This document shows positions 57,278 to 64,000 of a DNA stretch of 64,000 nucleotides, one piece after another. The stretch covers positions 3,410,001 through 3,474,000 of the forward strand of contig NZ_CP096276.1 in assembly GCF_024662235.1 (NCBI RefSeq). The letters are read 5' to 3'. Position numbers and translations under genes: made by a program. This DNA is from Pimelobacter simplex (GTDB taxonomy: Bacteria; Actinomycetota; Actinomycetes; Propionibacteriales; Nocardioidaceae). Position 1 is the first letter of the stretch; every line of letters starts with the position of its first letter. The notes under the pieces were generated by a model that had not been told where the DNA came from, ran no database searches, and was given only the letters and a program-made list of their open reading frames with translations.

Positions 57278-58459
57278 TCAGTCCAGCGAGCGAGCCCAGG
57301 TCCAGGCGTACTCCGGGTCCTCGACCGCCAGCCCGCCCTCACCGAGGTCGAGCGGCGCGAAGGTGTCGACCATGACGGCCGACTCCTCGAAGTACTCCGC
57401 CCCCAGGGACGCTTCGATCGCCTGCGGCTGCGGGCCGTGCGCGTGACCGCCCGGGTGCAGCGAGATCGAGCCGAGGCCGATGCCCGAGCCCTTGCGTGCC
57501 TCGTAGTCGCCGGCGACGTAGAACATGACCTCGTCGGAGTCGACGTTCGAGTGGTAGTACGGCACCGGCACGGCCAGCGGGTGGTAGTCGACCTTGCGCG
57601 GCAGGAAGTTGCAGATCACGAAGTTGTGGCCCTCGAACACCTGGTGCACCGGCGGCGGCTGGTGGATCTTGCCGGTGATCGGCATGTAGTCGTCGATACT
57701 GAAGGTGTAGGGGTAGAGACAGCCGTCCCAGCCGACCACGTCGAACGGGTGGGTGGCGTAGGTGTAGCGGGTGCCGACGACCTGGCCGCCGACCCGGTGC
57801 TTGACGAGGACCTCGACCTCGGCGCCCTCCTCGAGGTGGACACCGGTCGGTCCGTGCAGGTCGCGCTCGCAGAAGGGCGCGTGCTCCAGCAGCTGGCCGT
57901 AGCGCGAGAGGTAGCGCTTGGGCGGGGCGATGTGGCTGTTGGCCTCGATGGCGTAGAGCTGGGACGGCTCGGCGGGGACCCAGCGGTGGGTGGTCGCGCG
58001 CGGGATGACGACATAGTCGCCGGCCCGGTAGGCCAGCACGCCGAAGACGGTCTCGACCGTGCCGGAGCCGGACTCGACGTAGACGCACTCGTCGCCGATG
58101 GCGTTGCGGTAGAGCGGCGTGCGGCTCTCGGGGCCGCCGGTGGTGACGTAGGAGATCCGTACGTCGGCGTTGCCGAGCACGAGGCGGCGGTCGGTGACCG
58201 CGTCGGTGCCGGTGGTCAGGTCGTGCAGGCGCAGGTGCCGCGGCTTGAGCGGGTGGTTGGGCACCCGGGTCTGGTCGGGCAGCTCCCAGACCTCGGCGCT
58301 GCTGATCGCCGACGGGACGCCGCGGTGGTAGAGCAGCGAGGAGTCGGACGAGAAGCCCTCCTCGCCCATGAGCTCCTCGTAGTAGAGCCTCCCGTCGGGG
58401 TCGCGGAACTGCGTGTGCCGCTTCTGCGGGACCTCGCCGACCTGCCGGTAGTACGCCAT
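57278..58459 (-). CDS. hmgA: Homogentisate 1,2-dioxygenase
   Basis: HmgA opens the homogentisate ring to maleylacetoacetate in Tyr/Phe catabolism. The 393-residue protein has the Fe(II) ligands in the pattern HSNVDSDE (His and Glu) and LHPGGHAHGP (His), plus VVGWDGCLYPYTFSIDDYMP typical of the family. ATG 58459 has GGAGG upstream. It is divergent from the unknown-protein-fah-iclR operon. Confidence 0.96.
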   Translation of the reverse strand: MAYYRQVGEVPQKRHTQFRDPDGRLYYEELMGEEGFSSDSSLLYHRGVPSAISSAEVWELPDQTRVPNHPLKPRHLRLHDLTTGTDAVTDRRLVLGNADVRISYVTTGGPESRTPLYRNAIGDECVYVESGSGTVETVFGVLAYRAGDYVVIPRATTHRWVPAEPSQLYAIEANSHIAPPKRYLSRYGQLLEHAPFCERDLHGPTGVHLEEGAEVEVLVKHRVGGQVVGTRYTYATHPFDVVGWDGCLYPYTFSIDDYMPITGKIHQPPPVHQVFEGHNFVICNFLPRKVDYHPLAVPVPYYHSNVDSDEVMFYVAGDYEARKGSGIGLGSISLHPGGHAHGPQPQAIEASLGAEYFEESAVMVDTFAPLDLGEGGLAVEDPEYAWTWARSLD

Positions 58460-58493
58460 GGTCACCCTCCACCTCACCGCGTGCCCGATATCC

Positions 58494-58508
58494 GAACACT
58501 GCTTGTTC
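58494..58508. promoter_or_regulatory. Inverted repeat in the hmgA intergenic region
   Basis: GAACA (58494-58498) and TGTTC (58504-58508) are separated by CTGCT. TCCGAAC occurs just before and again at 58513-58519. It is a plausible operator for the IclR-family regulator encoded nearby. TACAGT (58529-58534) ends 6 nt before GTG 58541. Confidence 0.45.
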
Positions 58509-58540
58509 TCATTCCGAACGGTAGCCGCTACAGTGAGGGC

Positions 58541-59359
58541 GTGTCCATCCCCGTGTCCTTCCAGCACCTCGTCGACGACGCCGCGATCTTCCCGCCGGGA
58601 CTGGCCCCGCTCCCCGCGGCCGTGACGGCGCACCGCGCCCTCGCCGCGACGGCGTACGCCGGCCTGGTCGGCCCGCTGGTCGTCGACACCGCACGGCTCG
58701 ACGACCTCGCCGCACTGGACACCGCGGGCATCGAGGTCAGCGTCGTGGTCCCCACGCCGGCCGAGGTCGCGGGGGTGGCGGCGCGGTCCGACGCCGCGGG
58801 CGTGCGGCTGGTGGGCCTGGAGGTCAAGCTCGGCGGGCCTGGGAGGTCCGCCGAGCAGGTCGCCGCGATCGCCGCGGCCCGCCCGGCCGGCATCACGACG
58901 TACGTCGAGGTGCCCCGGCCGACGAGCCCCGACTGGCCCGCGGTGCTCGACGCCGTCGCCGCCCACGGCCTGCGGCTCAAGCTCCGCACCGGCGGCACCG
59001 AGGCCGCGGCCTTCCCCACCGAGGACGAGGTCGCCGCCTGGATCGGCGCTGCCGTCGCCCGCGCCCTGCCCTTCAAGTGCACCGCCGGGCTCCACAACGC
59101 CGTGCGGCACACCGGCGCCACGACCGGCTTCGAGCACCACGGCTACCTCAACATCCTGCTCGCGACCGCCCGCGCGGCCGGCGGCGCCGACACCGCGACA
59201 CTGGTCGCCACGCTCGGCGAGCGCGACGCGACGACGCTGGCCGCCGCCGTCCGGGCCACGCCCGGGCTCGCCGCGGCGCGCGCCACCTTCACCTCCTACG
59301 GCTCGTGCAGCGTCATCGAGCCCTACGACGACATGGTCGCCCTCGACCTGCTCGCCTGA
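58541..59359 (+). CDS. Unknown protein between hmgA and fah, TIM-barrel-like
   Basis: The 272-residue protein starts SIPVSFQHLVDDAAIFPPGL and has regularly spaced beta-strand motifs (GIEVSVVVPTPAEV, GVRLVGLEVKLGG, AGITTYVEVPRP, GLRLKLRTGG, LPFKCTAGLHNAVRHT), which suggest a TIM barrel, perhaps related to aldolase or PEP-utilising folds. I recognise no named family. Co-location with hmgA and fah, and absence of a maleylacetoacetate isomerase here, make it a candidate for a missing step or an accessory protein. GTG 58541 is leaderless-type. Confidence 0.75.
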   Translation: MSIPVSFQHLVDDAAIFPPGLAPLPAAVTAHRALAATAYAGLVGPLVVDTARLDDLAALDTAGIEVSVVVPTPAEVAGVAARSDAAGVRLVGLEVKLGGPGRSAEQVAAIAAARPAGITTYVEVPRPTSPDWPAVLDAVAAHGLRLKLRTGGTEAAAFPTEDEVAAWIGAAVARALPFKCTAGLHNAVRHTGATTGFEHHGYLNILLATARAAGGADTATLVATLGERDATTLAAAVRATPGLAAARATFTSYGSCSVIEPYDDMVALDLLA

Positions 59360-59384
59360 CCATCCCTACCCCGAGGAGCACTCC

Positions 59385-60611
59385 ATGACCGACACGCAGC
59401 CGCAGACCTGGGTCGACGGCGCCGCCGGCAGCCTCTACGACGTCGACAACCTGCCCTACGCCGTCGTCACCGACGCCGCCGGGACGACGCCCGCCCGGGT
59501 CGGCGTCCGGATCGGCGAGCAGGTCCTCGACCTCGGCGCCGCGGCCCGCGCCCTGCGCGCGGAGTGGACCCCGCTCCTCGACGTCGACCGGCTCAACCCG
59601 CTCCTCGCGGCGGGGGCGACGACCTGGGCCGAGGTCCGGGCCTGGGTGCTCGACCTGCTGACCGACCCGGGCCGGCGCGAGCAGGCCCAGGCCTGGCTGC
59701 TGCCGCTCGCCGAGGTCACGTGCCGGCTGCCCTTCGAGGTCGCCGACTACGTCGACTACTACGCCTCCGAGCACCACGCGAGCAACGTCGGCCGGATCCT
59801 GCGGCCCGACAGCGACCCGCTCTTCCCCAACTGGAAGCACCTCCCCGTCGGCTACCACGGCCGAGCCGGGTCGATCGTCGTCTCCGGCACGCCCGTCCGC
59901 CGCCCGTCCGGCCAGCGCAAGGCGCCCACCGAGGACGTGCCGACCTACGGCCCGAGCCGGCGCCTCGACATCGAGGCCGAGCTCGGCTTCGTCGTCGGCC
60001 GCTCCGTCCCGCTCGGCGAGCGGGTCCCGACGAGCGCGTACGCCGAGACCGTCTTCGGCGTCACCGGCGTCAACGACTGGTCGGCGCGCGACATCCAGGC
60101 CTGGGAGTACGTCCCGCTCGGCCCCAACCTGGCCAAGTCCTTCGCCACCTCGATCGGTGCCTGGATCACGCCCCTGGCCGCGCTCGACGCCGCGCGCGTG
60201 CCGCTGCCCGGCCAGGACGACGTACCGGTGCTGCCCTACCTGCGCGAGGAAGGACCCTCGGGCTACGACATCGACGTCGAGGTCGAGCTCAACGGCACCG
60301 TCGTGGCGCGGCCGCCGTACCGGTCGATGTACTGGTCCCCGGCCCAGATGCTCGCCCACCTCACCGTCAACGGCGCCGCGCTGCGGGTCGGCGACTTCTA
60401 CGCCTCCGGCACCATCAGCGGCCCCGAGAAGGACCAGCGCGGCTCGTTCCTCGAGCTCTCGTGGGGCGGCCAGGAGCCGTTCGTCGCGGGCGGCGCCGAG
60501 CGCACCTTCCTCGAGGACGGCGACGAGGTCGTCCTGCGCTACACCGCGCCCGGTGCCCGTGGCCGGATCGGCCTCGGCGAGGTCCGTGGCAAGATCCTGC
60601 CGACCAGCTGA
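59385..60611 (+). CDS. fah: Fumarylacetoacetase
   Basis: Fah hydrolyses fumarylacetoacetate to fumarate and acetoacetate, the last step of homogentisate catabolism. The 408-residue protein has YYASEHHASNVGRILR, WKHLPVGYHGRAGSIV, the metal-binding IEAELGFVVGRSVP and NDWSARDIQAWEYVPLGPNL. ATG 59385 follows GAGGAG. It follows the unknown gene by 25 bp and precedes iclR. Confidence 0.95.
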   Translation: MTDTQPQTWVDGAAGSLYDVDNLPYAVVTDAAGTTPARVGVRIGEQVLDLGAAARALRAEWTPLLDVDRLNPLLAAGATTWAEVRAWVLDLLTDPGRREQAQAWLLPLAEVTCRLPFEVADYVDYYASEHHASNVGRILRPDSDPLFPNWKHLPVGYHGRAGSIVVSGTPVRRPSGQRKAPTEDVPTYGPSRRLDIEAELGFVVGRSVPLGERVPTSAYAETVFGVTGVNDWSARDIQAWEYVPLGPNLAKSFATSIGAWITPLAALDAARVPLPGQDDVPVLPYLREEGPSGYDIDVEVELNGTVVARPPYRSMYWSPAQMLAHLTVNGAALRVGDFYASGTISGPEKDQRGSFLELSWGGQEPFVAGGAERTFLEDGDEVVLRYTAPGARGRIGLGEVRGKILPTS

Positions 60612-60633
60612 GCCCCAGGCCGAGGAGGAACGG

Positions 60634-61299
60634 GTGTCGGATTCCGGTTCACAGACCCTCGAGCGCGGGCTCGCGGTGCTGCTCGAGCTCGGCCGGCACC
60701 CGGAGGGGCTGACCGTTGCCGAGGCGGCGGCCGCGTGCGGGCTGCACCGCTCGATCACCTACCGGCTGCTCGTCTCGCTGCACCGCACCGGCTTCGCGGC
60801 GCGCGACGACGAGGGCCGGTTCACGGTCGGGCCGACCGCCACCGACCTCGCCGACCACAGCCGCCCACGGCTGCGCGACGTCGCCGATCCGGTCCTGCAC
60901 CGGCTCGCGCTCGAGATCGACGCGACCGCCAGCCTGGTCGAGGTGGTCGGCGACTCCGCCGTCACCACCGTGGTCGCCGAGCCGCCCACCGACGGCCCGC
61001 GCTTCTCCTACCGCCTCGGCAACCGCGACCCGCTCGACCGCGGCGCCGGCGGCCTGGCCGCGCTCGCCTCGGGCCCGGCCCGGCCCGGCGAGCCCGCCCG
61101 GGTCGCCGAGGTCCGCGCCGCGGGCCTGGTCACCACCTCCGCCGAGCTCAACCCCGGCGCCCACGGCATCGCCGCTCCCCTGCCCGGCTGGCAGGTGCTC
61201 GCCGCGGTCAACGTGGTGACCGCGCGGCCCGAGCTGCTCACCACCGCGGTCGAGCCGATCCGCCGCGCGGTGCGCGACATCAGCGCCGCGCTGGGCTGA
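60634..61299 (+). CDS. IclR-family transcriptional regulator
   Basis: The 221-residue protein has the IclR HTH (LTVAEAAAACGLHRSITYRL) and effector domain (ARPLRDVADPVLHRLALEI-like and STTAELNPGAHGIAAPLPG-type segments), somewhat shorter than the usual ~250. GTG 60634 follows GAGGAGG. It likely represses hmgA and the fah operon in the absence of an aromatic inducer. Confidence 0.9.
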   Translation: MSDSGSQTLERGLAVLLELGRHPEGLTVAEAAAACGLHRSITYRLLVSLHRTGFAARDDEGRFTVGPTATDLADHSRPRLRDVADPVLHRLALEIDATASLVEVVGDSAVTTVVAEPPTDGPRFSYRLGNRDPLDRGAGGLAALASGPARPGEPARVAEVRAAGLVTTSAELNPGAHGIAAPLPGWQVLAAVNVVTARPELLTTAVEPIRRAVRDISAALG

Positions 61300-61440
61300 G
61301 CCGCCCGGAGGCGTGATCGCCGTTTTGCGAACGGGCTCGGCGCTGCGCTGGACCTCGGCCGTCGCTCACCTCATCGTGAAGCGCAGGAGCCCGGAGCGCG
61401 CCAGAGCGCTCATCGCCGGGTCCGGAGGAGGAAGCAGACC

Positions 61441-62064
61441 ATGCTCTCCGTTCGCCGCCGCGCCGGAGCGGTCATCCTCGTCGCCCCCCTTCTCGGGCAA
61501 ATGCTGGTCAGTGCCCCGGCGTCGGCCGCCCACCGGCCATGGCCCGACCGCGTTCGCGCACCGGACCGGCTGACGCACACCTTCTGCTTCTCGACGACGA
61601 ATCCGATGGGGCCGGCCGCAAGATCGCGAGCGAGGTACGCGATGGACGACGCTGACGGCCTGATGGCACAGACCGTCGTAGATACCGACGAGATCGAAGC
61701 CGGGTGCGGCGACGCGACCGACATCCTGTTCCGCCAGGTGAACATGGGCTGGGGGACGGCCGGCGATGCCCGGTGCCTGGCCGTCAACGACATCGGCCGG
61801 TGCGATCAGTGGCGGGTCCGCATCAACGTCGAGGCGATCAACGTGGCCGCGACGAATCCCGGCTACCAGATCCGCAAGACCATCTGCCACGAGGTCGGCC
61901 ACACCGTAGGCCTGTGGCACTACGGCGCCGGGGATCCCTACACCGGGCCCGCCGACCGAAACGGCGCCGACAACTGCATGAAGAGCGGCCTGGCCGACGG
62001 CGGCCAGGCGTGGACACGATCCTACGGACCGCACGACGCGTCCGCGATCAACACCAACTGGTGA
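61441..62064 (+). CDS. Secreted metzincin-like zinc metalloprotease
   Basis: The 207-residue protein has a signal peptide (about 1-30, AGAVILVAPLLGQMLVSAPA) and the metzincin zinc motif CHEVGHTVGLWH (HExxHxxGxxH). The mature part also has several cysteines (GCGDA, RCLAV, RCDQW, NCMKS) that could pair. It probably cleaves extracellular protein. ATG 61441 follows GGAGGAGG. The next gene encodes a lipoprotein 11 bp after it. Confidence 0.8.
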   Translation: MLSVRRRAGAVILVAPLLGQMLVSAPASAAHRPWPDRVRAPDRLTHTFCFSTTNPMGPAARSRARYAMDDADGLMAQTVVDTDEIEAGCGDATDILFRQVNMGWGTAGDARCLAVNDIGRCDQWRVRINVEAINVAATNPGYQIRKTICHEVGHTVGLWHYGAGDPYTGPADRNGADNCMKSGLADGGQAWTRSYGPHDASAINTNW

Positions 62065-62075
62065 GTGAGGTCGAG

Positions 62076-62768
62076 ATGACGAAGCGGACCGCGGGCCTGG
62101 CACTCGCCCTCGCACTGGCCGTGGCCGGATGCAGCGACGCCGACCCGGGCGGCGCGGCCTCCGACGACGCATCGCTCACCGATGACGTCCCCCGCGGGAC
62201 CGACGGCTCCGGCGACTTCTTCTCGGAGGCGACACCGGTCGACGTCGCGAAGAAGGCCGAGTACGTGGTCGAGGGCGTGGTCGACGACTTCGCTGACGGG
62301 CATACCGAGGTGGTCACCGACGAGCAGGGCAGGCGCGAGACGGATCGCTTCGTCGTGATCCGGATCAAGGTCACGAGCGTGTTGAAGGGCGCGCCGTCGT
62401 CCTTCTCCTCGGGCTTCGCCTATGCGACCAGGTCCCGCGGCGTCCAGACGTACGACGCGGCGGGTGCCCTCGTGCCCGGCCGCGACCTGGCGATCCCACC
62501 CGAGGCGTTCGAGCGGGACCTCCCACGCGGGGCCACCATCGTCGTCATGGCGGCGCCCGCGTCAGCCCACGGCGGCGTGGTGCAAGACGCGCGGGCCGGG
62601 GTGCCTGAGCGGTCCGCACCGATCCTCGACGTCGAGAACCCGCAGTCGATCCTGATCGACAGCGGCGTGGAGAGCGGGCTGCACGGGTGGCAGGGCGTTC
62701 CCGGTCTCACCTTCTCCTCCGCACGAGCGGACGTCCGCGCGCTGCTCGCGGGGTCGACCGACGAGTGA
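62076..62768 (+). CDS. Lipoprotein, possibly linked to the metzincin
   Basis: The 230-residue protein has a lipoprotein signal ending LALAVAGC and a mature domain with no family I recognise (DFFSEATPVDVAKKAEYVVE, RFVVIRIKVTSVLKG). ATG 62076 has GAGG 5 nt upstream. Proximity to the protease gene suggests inhibitor, substrate or partner, which is inference. Confidence 0.7.
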   Translation: MTKRTAGLALALALAVAGCSDADPGGAASDDASLTDDVPRGTDGSGDFFSEATPVDVAKKAEYVVEGVVDDFADGHTEVVTDEQGRRETDRFVVIRIKVTSVLKGAPSSFSSGFAYATRSRGVQTYDAAGALVPGRDLAIPPEAFERDLPRGATIVVMAAPASAHGGVVQDARAGVPERSAPILDVENPQSILIDSGVESGLHGWQGVPGLTFSSARADVRALLAGSTDE

Positions 62769-62800
62769 GTCTCGCCGGGCCCGGGGGCCCGGCGAGACTC
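62767..62800 (+). terminator. Strong hairpin after the lipoprotein gene
   Basis: Arms GAGTCTCGCCGGGCCC (62767-62782) and GGGCCCGGCGAGACTC (62785-62800) are perfectly complementary; at least 15 bp can pair with a short loop. It begins inside the lipoprotein stop codon and ends 18 bp before the MFS stop, so it may serve both. Confidence 0.7.
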
Positions 62801-62818
62801 ATGGGAGGCGAGGAAGCC

Positions 62819-64000
62819 TCAGACGGTCTCGGTCACCGCCGCCGGCGTGCCCTTGGCCGGCTTGACCCAGATCAGCAGCACGATCGCCAGCGCCATGCAG
62901 GCGGCCGGGAAGATCATGCTGAAGATGACGTCGTCGGCCGCGGCGGTCTTGCCGATCACGAACGGGCCGAAGAAGCCGCCCGCGGCCGCGATCGCGTTGA
63001 TCGTGGCCAGGCCGACCGCGGTCTGCGAGCGGGTGAGCGCCTCGGAGGCGAGCGCCCAGAACGGGCCGAGGTAGGAGAACACGCCGATCGCGAGCAGGCA
63101 CAGGCCGACCATGCCGAGGGTGGGCGTCTCCTTGAAGACCATCGTCACGACCAGGCCGAGGACGGCGACGGCGAGGGTGGTCATCACGATCGGCTTGCGG
63201 TTGCCGAGCAGGTCGGAGTAGCGCGCGACCAGCAGCATGGCCACGGCACCGCAGATGTAGGGGATCGCGCCGACGAGGCCGATGTTGGTCGAGGAGTAGC
63301 CCGGGTTGAGCTGGGCGACGATCTGGGGCAGGAAGAACGTCATGCCGTAGAGGCCGACCGCGTAGAGCAGGTTGATGAAGGCCAGGTAGAGGATCTTGGG
63401 ATTCTTGACGGCGTCGAGCGAGATCTCCATGTGCTCGTCGTCCTCGGCGTCGTACTCCTTGCTGATCTCGCCCTCGAGCCAGTCCGCCTCGTCCTTGGTG
63501 AGCCAGCGCGCCTTGTTGGGCCGGTCGGCGAGGTAGAGCAGCACCCACACGCCGAGCAGCACGGGCGGCAGGCCCTGGAGGATGAAGACCCACTGCCAGC
63601 CGGCCAGCCCGAACCAGTCGACGTGGTCGAGGATGACGCCGGCGGTGGCGCTGCCGATGAGGAGCGCGACCGGCTGGGCCAGCGAGAAGCCGGCGATGCC
63701 GCGGCTGCGGTCCTGCGAGCGGAACCAGAAGGTCATGTAGAGCAGCAGCCCCGGGAACAGGCCCGCCTCGGCGACACCGAGCGCGATCCGCGCGATGTAG
63801 AGCTGGGTCGTGTTCTGCACGAAGCCGGTGAGCATCGTGATGATGCCCCAGGAGATCGCGATCCGGGCCAGCCAGATCCGGGCACCGACCTTCTTCATGA
63901 TGATGTTGCTGGGCACCTCGAGCACCGTGTAGGCCACGAAGAAGATGGCCGCGATGGTGCCGTACGTCGCCAGGCTGATGCCGAGGTCCGTCGACATCTG
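62819..64000 (-). CDS. MFS transporter (anion:cation symporter type), N-terminus beyond the window
   Basis: About 394 residues are visible, ending at 62819; the gene continues past 64000. The visible part starts QMSTDLGISLATYGTIAAIF, which aligns with the region just after TM1 in ACS-type transporters, followed by VPSNIIMKKVGARIWLARIA, and eleven or so further TM helices. The family moves carboxylates or aromatic acids. An aromatic-acid substrate would fit the homogentisate genes nearby. Confidence 0.88.
   Translation of the reverse strand, partial: QMSTDLGISLATYGTIAAIFFVAYTVLEVPSNIIMKKVGARIWLARIAISWGIITMLTGFVQNTTQLYIARIALGVAEAGLFPGLLLYMTFWFRSQDRSRGIAGFSLAQPVALLIGSATAGVILDHVDWFGLAGWQWVFILQGLPPVLLGVWVLLYLADRPNKARWLTKDEADWLEGEISKEYDAEDDEHMEISLDAVKNPKILYLAFINLLYAVGLYGMTFFLPQIVAQLNPGYSSTNIGLVGAIPYICGAVAMLLVARYSDLLGNRKPIVMTTLAVAVLGLVVTMVFKETPTLGMVGLCLLAIGVFSYLGPFWALASEALTRSQTAVGLATINAIAAAGGFFGPFVIGKTAAADDVIFSMIFPAACMALAIVLLIWVKPAKGTPAAVTETV

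Overview
The window comes from a chromosome of a very high G+C actinobacterium, most likely Nocardioides or a close relative (Nocardioidaceae). The reasons are extreme GC3, many GTG starts, a WhiB regulator beside F420 genes, actinobacterial families (TIGR03089, DUF3105, class E sortase, AccE epsilon subunit, LCP ligases), and gene order matching the Mycobacterium Rv3260-Rv3281 region (whiB2-fbiA-fbiB-manC-TIGR03089 and fadE25-purE-purK-PH protein-birA-accD5-accE). There are no rRNA, tRNA, CRISPR or transposase genes, and no stretch over about 260 bp lacks a gene. The species assignment is an inference.

Layout. 1-8.5 kb: large membrane glycosyltransferase, WhiB, F420 side-chain genes (cofD/fbiA and a CofE that lacks the usual nitroreductase half), DUF3105, GDP-mannose pyrophosphorylase, TIGR03089. 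8.5-11.5 kb: PGRP-type amidase with FG-GAP repeats and a secreted protein. 11.7-19.5 kb: galactofuranan block, with an ABC exporter (wzt, wzm), glfT2, glf, a PAP2 enzyme and two more family 2 glycosyltransferases. 19.5-28.6 kb: AAA ATPase, inositol-phosphatase-like enzyme, two LCP ligases (the second frameshifted as sequenced), threonine-dehydratase-like enzyme with LysR, thioesterase, enoyl-CoA hydratase and a 47-residue DUF1059-type protein. 28.7-31.7 kb: class E sortase between two LPNTG substrates, then a YceI protein. 31.8-36.7 kb: large LuxR-family ATPase gene whose terminator has been split by an AbiE-type toxin-antitoxin cassette flanked by a perfect 26-bp direct repeat. 36.7-39.5 kb: Gly-rich/FN3/OmpA surface protein. 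39.6-48.7 kb: acyl-CoA dehydrogenase, TetR, purEK, adenylate cyclase, birA, accD/accE. 49-57 kb: epoxide hydrolase with WYL regulator, VapBC, DUF885 peptidase-like protein, YcaQ/AlkX-like protein, SDR, lipoprotein. 57.3-64 kb: homogentisate catabolism (hmgA, unknown protein, fah, IclR), a secreted metzincin-like protein with a lipoprotein, and an MFS transporter cut by the window end.

How the genes work together. Much of the window builds the cell envelope: ManC supplies GDP-mannose, Glf and the GlfT enzymes make UDP-Galf and galactan, Wzm/Wzt would export a lipid-linked polymer, LCP proteins would attach it to peptidoglycan, and the amidase and sortase remodel or decorate the wall. The right end degrades tyrosine/phenylalanine-derived homogentisate. 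BirA, AccD and AccE belong to acyl-CoA carboxylase.

Two patterns run through the window. About twenty genes have a TAnnnT-like -10 hexamer ending 6-8 nt before the start codon, which predicts leaderless mRNAs; several divergent pairs share one TA between two back-to-back -10 boxes. The clearest sign of horizontal gain is the 2-kb AbiE cassette set into a terminator hairpin.
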